DNA from: Actinophytocola algeriensis
Lineage (GTDB): Bacteria; Actinomycetota; Actinomycetes; Mycobacteriales; Pseudonocardiaceae
DNA length: 64,000 nucleotides
Reading direction: 5' to 3'
Assembly: GCF_014203735.1 (NCBI RefSeq)
Contig: NZ_JACHJQ010000011.1
Location: 310,001-374,000, forward strand
In this document: positions 47,689 through 57,310 of the stretch, piece after piece
How positions within the stretch are numbered: position 1 is the stretch's first letter
Layout of the letters: every line of letters begins with the position of its first letter
Notes under the pieces: model-generated
What the model saw: only the letters and a program-made list of their open reading frames with translations
Database searches by the model: none
Told to the model about the DNA's origin: nothing
Position numbers and translations under genes: made by a program

Positions 47689-48369
47689 ATGACCTTCCCA
47701 GGCGGGGCTCCGGGTGGTTACCCGGGCCAAGGGCCGCAGCAGCACCAACCCGGTCCCTACGGGCCTCCGCCCGGCGGCGGCATGAAGCTCGGCCTGCCGA
47801 CGATCCTGCACCTGGTGATCCTCGGTCTCGGCTTGATCAACTTCTTCGTCGGCTTCGCGGACGTGTTCGACGGCGGTGACGGCTACTTCGCCAACGCCTC
47901 CACGATCCCGGCACTGTTCCTGCTCGGCGGCCTGTTCTCGCTGCCCGCGATCCTGCCCGGCGACAACAAGAAGCCGGGCATCCCGCCCGCCGCCTTCTCC
48001 GTCGCGGCCATGCTCACGGTCCTGTTCCTCACCTTCTCCACCGACCCGGACGTGGGCACCGGCACCATCCTGATCATGGTGTTCGGCATCCTGCAGGGGC
48101 TCGGCTCGATCGGTGCGTTCCTGCTCGACCAGGGCATCCTCAAGATGCCCGCACCGAACCCGTACGGCCACGGCCAGGCAGGTGGCGCCTTCCCGCCCTC
48201 CGGTCAGTTCCCGGCCCCGCCCCAGCAGCAGCCGGGTCAGCCCGGCCAGTTCGGTGCCCCTCCCGGGCAGCAGACCACCTTCGCGCCGCAGCAGGGCCAG
48301 TTCGGCCAGCCCGGCCAGCAGCCGGGGCAACCCGGTACTCCGCCGGGTGGTTACCCGCAGCAGGGCTGA
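47689..48369 (+). CDS. DUF5336 family membrane protein (34-kDa antigen/Rv0954-type)
   Basis: 226 aa from ATG 47689. Pro/Gly/Gln-rich cytosolic ends flank four membrane segments (about 37-58, 72-88, 100-118, 125-145; LHLVILGLGLINFFVGFADV, TILIMVFGILQGLGSIGAFL). The tail has repeated QPGQ/QFGQPG motifs. In mycobacteria the homologue after sucD is a divisome-associated membrane protein, as I recall. Bounded by terminators on both sides, so transcribed alone. Confidence 0.82.
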   Translation: MTFPGGAPGGYPGQGPQQHQPGPYGPPPGGGMKLGLPTILHLVILGLGLINFFVGFADVFDGGDGYFANASTIPALFLLGGLFSLPAILPGDNKKPGIPPAAFSVAAMLTVLFLTFSTDPDVGTGTILIMVFGILQGLGSIGAFLLDQGILKMPAPNPYGHGQAGGAFPPSGQFPAPPQQQPGQPGQFGAPPGQQTTFAPQQGQFGQPGQQPGQPGTPPGGYPQQG

Positions 48370-48385
48370 GCCCACGCATTTCACT

Positions 48386-48421
48386 CGATGGGGTGGTCGC
48401 CGGACGGCGGCCACCCCATCG
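48386..48421 (+). terminator. Terminator after the DUF5336 gene
   Basis: CGATGGGGTGG (48386-48396) pairs with CCACCCCATCG (48411-48421), with an inner TCGCCG/CGG stem. Confidence 0.8.
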
Positions 48422-48503
48422 ACGTGTGTCGGGCCGTTCACCTGATCCGGTATCGGCGGCGTGGCTCACCCGCCCGGCCAAGTCCACATGCGACCGTGGC
48501 CGC

Positions 48504-49910
48504 ATGGCCCCTGACCTCGACGAACCCGCCCAGCCGGGAGCACTCAGCCACGAACTAGCGGAAGCCGCGGCCAGCGACACGGCCGGTCTCCGGGCCGAGG
48601 CGCCGACGCTGACCAGGATCCGCGTCCTGGCACTCGCCACGCTCGGCCCGCTCCTCACCGGTTACCTCGCGCTCGCCGCGCTGCTCGCGCTCGTCACCGC
48701 GATCGCCACCAACGCGCACGTCACGACCGCCGGCGTGCTGGACGCGGCACTGCCCGTGTGGCTCGCCGCGCACCAGGTGCCGGTGCGGATCTCCGGGCTC
48801 GAACTGGGTGTGCTGCCACTGCTGCCGACCATCGGCCTCGCCGCGCTCACCGCGAAGGCCGCGTCCAGCGCGGCGGCACGGCTGGACCTGCAGAGACCCG
48901 CTCAGGCGGCCAAGCTGATCGCGATCATCGCGGCGGCACACGGGATGGCGGGCATGGTCGTCGCCGCGCTGTCGGCCCACGGGGACGTCACCGCCGACCC
49001 GCTCTCGGCCCTGTACTACCCGGCACTGGTGTCCGCGCTGGCCGCCACCGCCGGGGTCGCGCGCCGCGGCGGCGTGCTCGCCGCGATCGGCCGCCGCGCC
49101 GACCAGGTCGCCGTCGCCGGGCTCCGCGCCGGCGCGCTCGCGGTCGTGCTGCTGCTCGCCGCGGGCGGGGCGCTGTTGACGTTCGGGCTGCTCACGTCCA
49201 TCGCGGCGACCCGCGACATGCTTCCGGCCGGCGCGGGCAACGCGATCGGCATGCTGTTGTTGTCGATCGGGTACCTGCCGAACGCCATGGTCGCCGCGAC
49301 CGGGTTCCTCGCCGGTTTGGGGTTCTCGATCGGCTCGGTCGCGATGTCACCGCTCGAGTTCGACGGTGGGCCGATACCCGCGGTGCCGCTGCTCGCGGCG
49401 TTGCCCGAGCACGAAGCCGTGTGGTGGCCCGTGCTGTTCGTGGTGCCGCTCGCGGTGGGGGTGCTGGTGGGGTGGCGGCTGCGGTTCGTCGACGACGACC
49501 CGCTGGCGCGACTTCGTGGGGTCGCGGTGGCCGCAGGTGTGGTCGCGATGGCGTTCGTGGTGCTGGGCGGCAGCGCGGGCGGGCACCTGGGGCGCGGCCC
49601 GTTCGACCCGGTCAGCATGCGTGCGGCCGCGTTGTCGATTGCGCTCGTGTTGTGGACGGCCGTGCCCGCCGCGGTGGCGGCGTGGTTCGGCGGGCCGCGC
49701 CCGGCCGCGCAACGCCTGCCGGGCCTGATCGATGACGAGCCGGAACCCGTGGTGGTGGACCAGGAAGCGGAACCGGAGGACCGGCAGGAGGACGCCGACG
49801 AGGAACCCGGGGAAGAAGAGGACGAGGCGGAAGAAGCGGACGACGAGCCTGACGAGCTGCCCGGGCCGCGGGACGCGGTCGAGAAGTCCGGCGAGGTGGT
49901 CCGCGACTGA
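48504..49910 (+). CDS. DUF6350 family polytopic membrane protein (Rv0955-type)
   Basis: 468 aa from ATG 48504. About 9-10 membrane segments between residues 38 and 410 (LGPLLTGYLALAALLALVTA; LLLAAGGALLTFGLLTSIAA) with a conserved VRISGLELGVLPLLPT loop near 95-110. The C-terminal about 70 residues are strongly acidic (DEEPGEEEDEAEEADDEPDE). Position between the sucCD/DUF5336 genes and purN equals Rv0955 (perM), which in M. tuberculosis affects cell division under stress. Function here is inferred only from that synteny. Confidence 0.8.
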   Translation: MAPDLDEPAQPGALSHELAEAAASDTAGLRAEAPTLTRIRVLALATLGPLLTGYLALAALLALVTAIATNAHVTTAGVLDAALPVWLAAHQVPVRISGLELGVLPLLPTIGLAALTAKAASSAAARLDLQRPAQAAKLIAIIAAAHGMAGMVVAALSAHGDVTADPLSALYYPALVSALAATAGVARRGGVLAAIGRRADQVAVAGLRAGALAVVLLLAAGGALLTFGLLTSIAATRDMLPAGAGNAIGMLLLSIGYLPNAMVAATGFLAGLGFSIGSVAMSPLEFDGGPIPAVPLLAALPEHEAVWWPVLFVVPLAVGVLVGWRLRFVDDDPLARLRGVAVAAGVVAMAFVVLGGSAGGHLGRGPFDPVSMRAAALSIALVLWTAVPAAVAAWFGGPRPAAQRLPGLIDDEPEPVVVDQEAEPEDRQEDADEEPGEEEDEAEEADDEPDELPGPRDAVEKSGEVVRD

Positions 49911-49957
49911 TGTCCCGACGGTGACCGCCAGGACGTCGAACGTCCCGGCGGCGCCTC

Positions 49958-50758
49958 TCAGGGCAGGTGGGCCAGTTGCCGGATGTCGAACGCGATGTCG
50001 TTCAGCGGGGCCGTCGTGCCGTTCTCGCGGAAGAAGTTCCACAGCTCGAGCGCGTGGTAGAGCCGGTACAGCTCGATCCGTGCGAGCCCGCTGCGCGGCA
50101 GCGGCCCGTACCCCGCCAGCAGGCCCGCGTACTTGGCCGGCGACCGGGACAGCTCGTACTGGATGGTCTTGGCGAGGTCGGTCATCGGGTCGGCGGAGAT
50201 CGCGTTCTCCACGTCGATGAACCCGCTCACCCGCCACCGGTCGCCGTCCGGCTCGACGAGCACGTTCCCCTCGTGCAGGTCGTTGTGGCACAGCACCGCG
50301 CCGGCGCACAGCCCGAACAGGCCCGCCCGCTCCGCCACCCGTTCGGTCGCCAGCTCGTGTGTCGCGGGGTCGCCGCCCAACTCGCGGAACCGGTCGAGCG
50401 TCACGCGGAACTGCCTGCGCATGTAGGCCGTGTTGTGGTGCTCCGGGTCCACGATCTCGGTCGTGATGTACCCGAACTCGGGCTGGGTCAGCTGGTGGAT
50501 GGTGTGGAGCAGCTCGCCGATCTGGCGGTACACGTCGCGGTGGCACTGCGGCGGCACCTGCGCGTCCGACAGCGGCGTTCCCGGCACCAGCGTCATGGTC
50601 GTGACGCCGTCCTCGACGGCCACGACCGACGGCACCCCCGGCACACCCGCCAGCAGCGAGTAGACGTGGACCTCTTTGGCTTGCCGCCACCGCGACTCCT
50701 CGGCGTACCGCTTCCGGATCAGCGGTTCGCCGGGCACGCGCTCGGTGATGTGCACCAC
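49958..50758 (-). CDS. Aminoglycoside phosphotransferase-family kinase
   Basis: 266 aa from GTG 50758. Protein-kinase-like fold: catalytic loop VLCHNDLHEGNVL and metal-binding GFIDVENAISADP. The N-terminus (MVHITERVPGEPLIRKRY) has the Lys region. Homologues phosphorylate aminoglycosides, homoserine, choline or antibiotics; the substrate cannot be told. Divergent from purN. No resistance cluster is nearby, so this may be a housekeeping or cryptic kinase. Confidence 0.8.
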   Translation of the reverse strand: MVHITERVPGEPLIRKRYAEESRWRQAKEVHVYSLLAGVPGVPSVVAVEDGVTTMTLVPGTPLSDAQVPPQCHRDVYRQIGELLHTIHQLTQPEFGYITTEIVDPEHHNTAYMRRQFRVTLDRFRELGGDPATHELATERVAERAGLFGLCAGAVLCHNDLHEGNVLVEPDGDRWRVSGFIDVENAISADPMTDLAKTIQYELSRSPAKYAGLLAGYGPLPRSGLARIELYRLYHALELWNFFRENGTTAPLNDIAFDIRQLAHLP

Positions 50759-50867
50759 GAGAACCTAGTGTGCCCCGAACGTGCCGGGCGACCGGTTTAG
50801 GGCGGGGATCACTGGCCGCCTAAGCTGCGCGTATGACTGGGAGCCACCGCTGAGCGAGCTCATCTCG

Positions 50868-51476
50868 GTGAGACCGGACGTGCCCGCGCGGCTCGTCGTG
50901 CTGGTCTCCGGTTCCGGCACCCTCCTCCAGGCCGTGCTCGACGCGGCCGATCTCCCCGTGCGCGTGGTCGCGGTCGGCGCCGACCGGCCGGGCATCGAAG
51001 GTCTCGCGCGCGCGGAACGGGCCGGGGTGCCGGGTTTCGTGGTGCGGCTGAAGGACCACCAGGACCGCGCCGCGTGGGACCGCGCGCTGACCAAGGCGGT
51101 CGCGGCGCACGAGCCGGACCTGGTCGTGTCGGCCGGGTTCATGAAGATCCTCGGGCCGGAGTTCCTCGACACGTTCGGCGGCCGGGTGATCAACACGCAC
51201 CCCGCGCTGCTGCCCGCGTTCCCCGGTGCGCACGCCGTGGCCGACGCGGTCGCCTACGGCGTGCGGGTCACCGGTTGCACGGTGCACCTCGTGGACGCCG
51301 GTGTGGACACCGGGCCGATCGTCGCGCAGGAGGCGGTGAGCGTGACGCCGGGCGAGGACGTCGGCGCGCTGCACGAGCGCATCAAGGTTGTCGAGCGTCG
51401 GCTGCTGGTCGACGTGATCGCATTGCTGACCCGGCAGGGTTACACGGTGCATGGACGAAAGGTGAGCATCCCGTGA
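50868..51476 (+). CDS. purN: Phosphoribosylglycinamide formyltransferase PurN
   Basis: 202 aa from GTG 50868. A CTG at 50850 with GGGAG six bases before it (LSELIS) is a possible start in the same frame. Motifs: [18 protein letters not shown] at the start, and the catalytic region [20 protein letters not shown] with [18 protein letters not shown] carrying Asn/His/Asp. It transfers formyl from 10-formyl-THF to GAR in purine synthesis. GTGA overlap with purH. Confidence 0.95.
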   Translation: MRPDVPARLVVLVSGSGTLLQAVLDAADLPVRVVAVGADRPGIEGLARAERAGVPGFVVRLKDHQDRAAWDRALTKAVAAHEPDLVVSAGFMKILGPEFLDTFGGRVINTHPALLPAFPGAHAVADAVAYGVRVTGCTVHLVDAGVDTGPIVAQEAVSVTPGEDVGALHERIKVVERRLLVDVIALLTRQGYTVHGRKVSIP

Positions 51477-53026
51477 CTGACGAGCGGCGCCCGGTTCGCC
51501 GGGCCCTCATCGGGGTTTCGGACAAGGCGGGTCTGCTGGAACTGGCGACGGGCCTTTCCGCGAACGGCGTGGAGATCGTGTCGACCGGTGGCACGGCCAA
51601 GGTCATCGCGGACGCCGGCGTGCCGGTGACGCCGGTCGAGCAGGTGACCGGGTTCCCGGAGTCGTTCGACGGGCGGGTGAAGACGCTGCACCCGCGCGTG
51701 CACGCCGGTCTGCTGGCGGACCTGCGCAAGCCCGAGCACGTCGAACAGCTGTCGGAGCTGGGCATCGAGCCGTTCGACCTGCTGGTGGTGAACCTGTACC
51801 CGTTCGAGCGGACGGTCGCGTCGGGCGCGTCGCCGGACGAGTGCGTCGAGCAGATCGACATCGGTGGCCCGGCGATGGTGCGCGCGGCGGCGAAGAACCA
51901 CCCGAGCGTGGCCGTGGTCGTGGACCCCGCGCGGTACGACTGGGTGCTGGAGTCGGTGCGGTCCGGCGGGTTCACGCTCGCCGACCGGCAGAGCCTTGCC
52001 GCGGACGCGTACCGCCACACGGCGACCTACGACATCGCGGTCGCGTCGTGGATGGGGTCGGTGCTGGCGCCGGACGCGGAGGTCTTCCCGTCCTGGGCCG
52101 GCGCGAGCTGGGAGCGGCGCAGCGTGCTGCGGTACGGCGAGAACCCGCACCAGAAGGCGGCGCTGTACACGTCCGGCCGTCCGGGCCTCGCGACCGCGGA
52201 ACAGTTGCACGGCAAGGAGATGTCGTACAACAACTACCTCGACTCGGACGCGGCGTGGCGTGCCGCGTACGACCACGAGCTGCCGTGTGTCGCGATCATC
52301 AAGCACAACAACCCGTGTGGCATCGCGGTGTCGGAGACGGAACTCGCGGACGCGCACCGCAAGGCGCACGCGTGCGACCCGGTGTCCGCCTACGGCGGCG
52401 TGATCGCGGCGAACCGCGAGGTGTCGGTCGAGATGGCCGAGCAGGTGGCGGAGGTGTTCACCGAGGTCATCGTGGCCCCCGCCTACGTGCCGGGGGCCGT
52501 GGACGTGCTGATGCGCAAGAAGAACATCCGCATCCTGGTGGCCACGCCGCCGTCGCGTGGTGGCCCCGAGTTCCGCCCGGTGTCCGGCGGGTTGCTGATG
52601 CAGCAGTCCGACATCATCGACGCCCCCGGTGACGACCCGGCGAAGTGGTCCCTCGCCACGGGCACCCCGGTGGACGAGGCGACCCTCGCCGACCTGGCCT
52701 TCGCGTGGCGCACGTGCCGCGCGGTCAAGTCGAACGCGATCGTCCTGGCCGCCGCCGGCGCGACCGTCGGCGTCGGGATGGGGCAGGTCAACCGCGTCGA
52801 CGCGGCCAAGCTGGCGATCGAGCGGGCCGGTGCCCGGGCGAGCGGGTCGGTCGCGGCCTCGGACGCGTTCTTCCCGTTCCCGGACGGGCCGCAGTTGCTG
52901 ATCGACGCCGGTGTCCGCGCGATCGTCCAGCCGGGCGGTTCCGTGCGGGACGCCGAGGTGATCGCGGCCGCGGAGGCCGCCGGGGTGCCGGTGTACCTGA
53001 CGGGCACGCGCCACTTCGCGCACTGA
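51473..53026 (+). CDS. purH: Bifunctional AICAR transformylase/IMP cyclohydrolase PurH
   Basis: 517 aa from GTG 51473, overlapping the purN stop by 4 bases. N-terminal cyclohydrolase (MGS-like; [44 protein letters not shown]). C-terminal transformylase ([40 protein letters not shown]). It performs the last two steps to IMP, feeding guaB. Followed by a strong terminator. Confidence 0.97.
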   Translation: MTDERRPVRRALIGVSDKAGLLELATGLSANGVEIVSTGGTAKVIADAGVPVTPVEQVTGFPESFDGRVKTLHPRVHAGLLADLRKPEHVEQLSELGIEPFDLLVVNLYPFERTVASGASPDECVEQIDIGGPAMVRAAAKNHPSVAVVVDPARYDWVLESVRSGGFTLADRQSLAADAYRHTATYDIAVASWMGSVLAPDAEVFPSWAGASWERRSVLRYGENPHQKAALYTSGRPGLATAEQLHGKEMSYNNYLDSDAAWRAAYDHELPCVAIIKHNNPCGIAVSETELADAHRKAHACDPVSAYGGVIAANREVSVEMAEQVAEVFTEVIVAPAYVPGAVDVLMRKKNIRILVATPPSRGGPEFRPVSGGLLMQQSDIIDAPGDDPAKWSLATGTPVDEATLADLAFAWRTCRAVKSNAIVLAAAGATVGVGMGQVNRVDAAKLAIERAGARASGSVAASDAFFPFPDGPQLLIDAGVRAIVQPGGSVRDAEVIAAAEAAGVPVYLTGTRHFAH

Positions 53027-53036
53027 CAAAAACTCG

Positions 53037-53072
53037 AAGGGGGCGCGTCCGGGACACCCGGGCGCGCCCCTT
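53037..53072 (+). terminator. Terminator after purH
   Basis: AAGGGGGCGCGTCCGGG (53037-53053) pairs with CCCGGGCGCGCCCCTT (53057-53072), loop ACA, one bulge. Confidence 0.82.
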
Positions 53073-53231
53073 CCGCGTCGCGCACACCTCATCCGAGCGG
53101 CCTAACCGCGCACCGCCGTCCGACGGCGCCGAGGCGCTTCGCCGACCGTAAGGCGGCCTCCGCGCACGCCGTTTCGCGTATGGTAATAGCCCGAACGGGG
53201 TAATCCTCGGGTTTTCACTCACATCTCCACA

Positions 53232-53278
53232 AATCCGCTGCCGGGAATTGTCACGGCAATCAGAAAAAGCGGCGGATT
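53232..53278 (+). promoter_or_regulatory. Nested inverted repeat upstream of the mce operon
   Basis: AATCCGC (53232-53238) pairs with GCGGATT (53272-53278), and inside it TGCCG (53239-53243) pairs with CGGCA (53254-53258). It lies 74 bases before mkl in the 326-base purH-mkl gap, which otherwise shows a relatively AT-richer stretch (53175-53320) fit for a promoter. A TetR-type or other operator is possible. Confidence 0.4.
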
Positions 53279-53352
53279 GTTGCCTGCCAGAGTGGCCGTC
53301 GTTAGCGTACTCGCCAGTAGATAAGCGGCCTTGGCACCAATGGAGGTGTGTG

Positions 53353-54363
53353 TTGGGAGTCGAGGTCGTGGTCGAGGACCTCTCCAAGTCGTTCGGAAAC
53401 CAGCGGATCTGGCAGGACGTCACGCTGACGCTGCCCGCGGGTGAGGTCAGCGTCATGCTCGGCCCCTCCGGCACCGGGAAATCGGTGTTCCTGAAATGTC
53501 TGATCGGTTTGCTCAAACCCGAATCCGGCAAGATCCTGATCAACGGGATCGACCTGGTCAGATGTTCCGAACGCCAGTTGTACGAAACCAGGAAACTCTT
53601 CGGCGTCCTCTTCCAGGACGGTGCGCTGTTCGGCTCGATGAACCTCTTCGACAACATCGCGTTCCCGCTGCGCGAGCACACGAGGAAAAGCGAGACCGAA
53701 ATCCGGGGGCTCGTGCTCGGCCGGATGGACATGGTCGGGCTCGCGGGCGCGGAGAAGAAGTTGCCCGGCGAGATCTCCGGCGGTATGCGCAAGCGAGCCG
53801 GGCTCGCACGGGCGCTCATGCTGGAGCCGGAGATCATCCTCGTCGACGAGCCGGACTCCGGGCTCGACCCCGTGCGCACGTCCTACATCTCGCAGCTGCT
53901 CATCGACCTCAACGCGCAGGTCGACGCGACGATCCTGATCGTCTCGCACAACATCAACCTCGCGCGGACCGTGCCGGACAACATCGGCATGCTGTTCCGC
54001 CGCGAACTGGTCATGTTCGGCCCGCGCGAGGTGCTGCTCACCAGCGAGGTCCCCGCGGTCAAGCAGTTCCTCAACGGCTCGCGCATCGGGCCGATCGGCA
54101 TGTCGGAGGAGAAGGACGAGGCCACGATGGCCGCCGAGCAGGCACACGCCCAGGCAGGCCACCACGACGGGTCCACAGAGGACGTTCGCGGGGTGGTGCC
54201 GCAGCTGCAGCCGACCCCTGGCCTGCCGTACCGGGAGGCCGTGCGCCGCCGCAAGGACCGCGTCATGCGCATCATCCACACCCTGCCGCCCGAGGCGCGG
54301 CACGGCATCGTGTCCAGCCTCGACGCCGAGGACCGGCTCCGCTACGGCATCGGAGTGCGATGA
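53353..54363 (+). CDS. mkl: Mce transporter ATPase (Mkl/MceG/MlaF-like)
   Basis: 336 aa from TTG 53353 (GGAGG six bases upstream); GTG 53350 is possible. ABC domain: Walker A GPSGTGKS, signature EISGGMRKRAG, Walker B IILVDEPDSGLDP, and His switch SHNINLAR. The C-terminal about 90 residues extend beyond the ABC fold (RRRKDRVMRIIHTLPPEARH), as in actinobacterial MceG. It powers the YrbE permease for lipid/sterol import through the Mce complex. Being first in the operon, not unlinked as in mycobacteria, follows the Streptomyces pattern. Confidence 0.93.
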   Translation: MGVEVVVEDLSKSFGNQRIWQDVTLTLPAGEVSVMLGPSGTGKSVFLKCLIGLLKPESGKILINGIDLVRCSERQLYETRKLFGVLFQDGALFGSMNLFDNIAFPLREHTRKSETEIRGLVLGRMDMVGLAGAEKKLPGEISGGMRKRAGLARALMLEPEIILVDEPDSGLDPVRTSYISQLLIDLNAQVDATILIVSHNINLARTVPDNIGMLFRRELVMFGPREVLLTSEVPAVKQFLNGSRIGPIGMSEEKDEATMAAEQAHAQAGHHDGSTEDVRGVVPQLQPTPGLPYREAVRRRKDRVMRIIHTLPPEARHGIVSSLDAEDRLRYGIGVR

Positions 54364-55145
54364 CCAGGCATGCCACCTTCCCCGGCGCTGCCGCGATGCG
54401 GGAGACCGGTCGCCTCTACGCGCTCGGCCTCGACGTCATCCGCTGCATCCCCAAGCGCCCCTTCCAGTTCCGCGAGTTCATCGGGCAGTTCTGGTTCATC
54501 GCCAGCGTTTCGCTCCTGCCCGCCGCGCTCGTGTCGATCCCGTTCGGTGCGGTCATCGCGCTGCACCTCGGGTCGCTGACGCAGCAGATCGGCGCGCAGT
54601 CGTTCACCGGCGCGGCCAGCGTCCTCGCGATCATCCAGCAGGCCAGCCCGGTCGTCACCGCGCTGCTCATCGCGGGCGCCGGTGGCTCGGCCATGTGCGC
54701 GGACCTCGGCTCCCGCACGATCCGCGAGGAGATCGACGCGATGGAGGTGCTGGGCGTCAACCCGGTGCAGCGCCTCATCGTGCCGCGCGTGCTCGCCGCG
54801 ATGGGGGTCGCCGCGTTCCTCAACGGCCTCGTCTCCGTGGTCGGCGTGCTCGGTGGCTACTTCTTCAACGTGGTCATGCAGGGCGGCACCCCCGGCGCGT
54901 ACCTCGCGAGCTTCTCCGCGCTGGCGCAGCTGCCGGACCTGTGGATCTCCGAGATCAAGGCCGTGATCTTCGGTTTCGTCGCCGGGGTGGTCGCGTCCTA
55001 CCGCGGCCTCAACCCTGGGCGCGGGCCGAAGGGCGTCGGGGACGCGGTCAACCAGTCCGTGGTGATCACGTTCCTGCTCCTGTTCCTGCTCAACCTCATC
55101 CTCACGACCCTGTACCTGCAGGTCGTGCCGCCGAAGGGGGCGTGA
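54360..55145 (+). CDS. yrbEA: Mce permease subunit YrbE-A (MlaE family)
   Basis: 261 aa from ATG 54360, ATGA overlap with mkl. MlaE-family permease with 5-6 membrane segments and the conserved EEIDAMEVLGVNPVQRLIVPR loop that contacts the ATPase. Integral membrane; pairs with YrbE-B. Confidence 0.94.
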   Translation: MTRHATFPGAAAMRETGRLYALGLDVIRCIPKRPFQFREFIGQFWFIASVSLLPAALVSIPFGAVIALHLGSLTQQIGAQSFTGAASVLAIIQQASPVVTALLIAGAGGSAMCADLGSRTIREEIDAMEVLGVNPVQRLIVPRVLAAMGVAAFLNGLVSVVGVLGGYFFNVVMQGGTPGAYLASFSALAQLPDLWISEIKAVIFGFVAGVVASYRGLNPGRGPKGVGDAVNQSVVITFLLLFLLNLILTTLYLQVVPPKGA

Positions 55146-55146
55146 A

Positions 55147-56016
55147 GTGGCCCTCCTCAGTGACAAGGCGACGGACAGACCCAAGGCGGACAAGGCCTTC
55201 CTGAAGGCAGTGGACCGGCGGTTCACGTTCCTCGACGTCCTCGGCGACCAGATCTTCTTCTTCCTCAAGGCGATCGCGTGGATCCCGCGCGCGATCCGCC
55301 GCTACGGCAAGGAGATCATGCGCCTGATGGCCGAGGTCAGCTTCGGCTCCGGCGCGCTCGCGGTCATCGGCGGCACCATCGGCGTGATGGTCGGCATGAC
55401 CGCGTTCACCGGTTTCGTCGTCGGCATGCAGGGCTACTCGGCACTGAACCAGGTCGGCACGCCCGCGCTCGCCGGGTTCATCTCCGCGTACTTCAACACC
55501 CGCGAGATCGCGCCGCTCGTCGCGGGCATCGCGCTGTCGGCCACGGTCGGCTGCGGGTTCACCGCACAGCTGGGCGCCATGCGGATCTCCGAGGAGATCG
55601 ACGCGCTCGAGGTGATGGGCGTGCCGAGCATCCCGTACCTCGTCACCACCCGGATCATCGCCGGGTTCCTCGCGATCATCCCGTTGTACGCGATCGGCCT
55701 GCTGACCTCCTACGTCGCGTCCAGACAGGTGACGATCTGGTTCTTCGGCCAGTCGGCGGGCACGTACGACCACTACTTCCACCTCTTCTTGCCGCCTATC
55801 GACGTGCTCTACTCGTTCGGCAAGGTGCTGGTGTTCAGCATCGTCGTCGTGCTCGCGCACTGTTACTACGGCTTCCGCGCGACCGGCGGGCCCGCGGGCG
55901 TGGGTGTCGCGGTGGGCCGGTCGGTGCGCACGTCCCTGGTCGCGGTCAGCGTGATCGACCTGTTCCTGAGCCTCGCGCTGTGGGGCGCCACCACGACGGT
56001 GCAGGTGGCGGGATGA
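55147..56016 (+). CDS. yrbEB: Mce permease subunit YrbE-B (MlaE family)
   Basis: 289 aa from GTG 55147, one base after yrbEA. Same family: GFTAQLGAMRISEEIDALEV plus MGVPSIPYLVTTR coupling loop and 5-6 membrane segments (GGTIGVMVGMTAFTGFVVGM). Its TGA overlaps the ATG of the following micro-ORF element. Confidence 0.94.
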   Translation: MALLSDKATDRPKADKAFLKAVDRRFTFLDVLGDQIFFFLKAIAWIPRAIRRYGKEIMRLMAEVSFGSGALAVIGGTIGVMVGMTAFTGFVVGMQGYSALNQVGTPALAGFISAYFNTREIAPLVAGIALSATVGCGFTAQLGAMRISEEIDALEVMGVPSIPYLVTTRIIAGFLAIIPLYAIGLLTSYVASRQVTIWFFGQSAGTYDHYFHLFLPPIDVLYSFGKVLVFSIVVVLAHCYYGFRATGGPAGVGVAVGRSVRTSLVAVSVIDLFLSLALWGATTTVQVAG

Positions 56017-56081
56017 GCGGCGCCTGCGGAGCGAATCATCGAGCACAGTCGCCGCTCGGAGCCTGCGAGGAGCGGTCATGA
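56013..56081 (+). repeat. Dispersed micro-ORF element between yrbEB and mceA
   Basis: A 22-codon micro-ORF reading MSGACGANHR ... LGACEERS. Its ATG overlaps the yrbEB stop (ATGA at 56013) and its own TGA overlaps the mceA ATG (ATGA at 56078). The 3' half provides GAGGAG as mceA ribosome site. The two halves each carry G-A-C codons in the same frame, an internal direct repeat. Confidence 0.85.
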
Positions 56082-57310
56082 CCGGCAAACTCGTCAGACG
56101 GTCGGCGGGGATCGCGTTCCTGCTGGTGATGGCCGTGCTCGCGTGGCTGTCAGTGCAGGTGTACGAGGAAGCGTTCTCCGACGACGTGCTCGTGACGCTG
56201 AAGACCGACCGGATCGGCAACCAGCTCAACGAGGCGTCGCAGGTCAAGGCGCGCGGTGTGGTCGTCGGTGACGTGCGCGCGGTGCGCGCCGGGCCGGACG
56301 GCGCGACCATCGAGCTGGCCATGAAGGCGGAGACCCTGGAACGCCTCCCCAAGGACGTCACCGCGCTGCTGATCCCGAAGACCCTGTTCGGTGAGCGGTA
56401 CGTCCAACTGTCCATTCCGGACGACTCGGTGGCGGACCCCCTCGAAGGGGGTGACGTCATCCGCCAGGACCGGTCGCGGAACGCGATCGAGCTGGAGCGC
56501 GTGTTCGACGACCTGATGCCGGTGCTGAAGGCCGTGCAGCCGGAGAAGCTCGCCACCACGCTCACCGCGATCGCCACCGCACTCGAAGGTCGCGGCGAAC
56601 AGCTCGGCCGCACGATGGTCGACACCGCCACGTACCTGGAGGAGTTCAACCCGAACCTGCCGACGCTCACCGACGACCTGCGTGCCCTGGCGGAGGTCAG
56701 CGAGCTGTACGGCGACATCGCGCCCGACCTGCTCGACTCGCTCACCGACTCGTCGGTCACCCTCAACACCGTCGCCGACCAGCGCGTCCAGCTCACCGAC
56801 CTGTACGCGCAGGTCACCAGGTCCGCGCAGGACGTCACCGTGTTCCTGCGCAACAACTCCGAGAACCTGATCCGGCTGGCCGCGTCGAGCCGCGCACCGC
56901 TCGAGATCGCCGCCGAGTACTCGCCGAGCTTCCCGTGCACGCTCGAGGCGCTGACCGACCTGAAGCCGTCGGTGGACAACCTGTTGCGTGACGGCGGTGT
57001 GCACGTCGACCTGGTCGTCACCGAGGACCGCGGCAAGTACGTCCCCGGCCGCGACGACCCGGTCTACGACGCGACCGGTGGCCCCCGCTGCTACCCGAGC
57101 GGGGTCGCGCCGACGCAGGGCACGGTCGCGGCACCGGCCGGTGGCGCGGGGCACCCGCTGCTGTCCGGCGACGACCTCGGGCTCGCGAACTCGCCGCAGG
57201 AACAGGAACTGATCGGCACCCTGCTGGCGCCCGCGATCGGCGAGGTGCCCGGCTGGTCGAGCGTGCTCGTCGGCCCGCTCTACCGCGGCACGGAGGTGAC
57301 ACTGCGATGA
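56078..57310 (+). CDS. mceA: Mce family protein MceA
   Basis: 410 aa from ATG 56078. N-terminal anchor (AGIAFLLVMAVLAWLSVQVY), MCE/MlaD domain about 35-115 (ASQVKARGVVVGDVRAV; LFGERYVQLSIPDDS), then the long helical region (LERVFDDLMPVLKAVQPEKL) and a Cys pair towards the C-terminus (SFPCTLEALT; GPRCYPSG). Forms part of the hexameric lipid-conducting tube spanning the envelope. Confidence 0.93.
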   Translation: MTGKLVRRSAGIAFLLVMAVLAWLSVQVYEEAFSDDVLVTLKTDRIGNQLNEASQVKARGVVVGDVRAVRAGPDGATIELAMKAETLERLPKDVTALLIPKTLFGERYVQLSIPDDSVADPLEGGDVIRQDRSRNAIELERVFDDLMPVLKAVQPEKLATTLTAIATALEGRGEQLGRTMVDTATYLEEFNPNLPTLTDDLRALAEVSELYGDIAPDLLDSLTDSSVTLNTVADQRVQLTDLYAQVTRSAQDVTVFLRNNSENLIRLAASSRAPLEIAAEYSPSFPCTLEALTDLKPSVDNLLRDGGVHVDLVVTEDRGKYVPGRDDPVYDATGGPRCYPSGVAPTQGTVAAPAGGAGHPLLSGDDLGLANSPQEQELIGTLLAPAIGEVPGWSSVLVGPLYRGTEVTLR

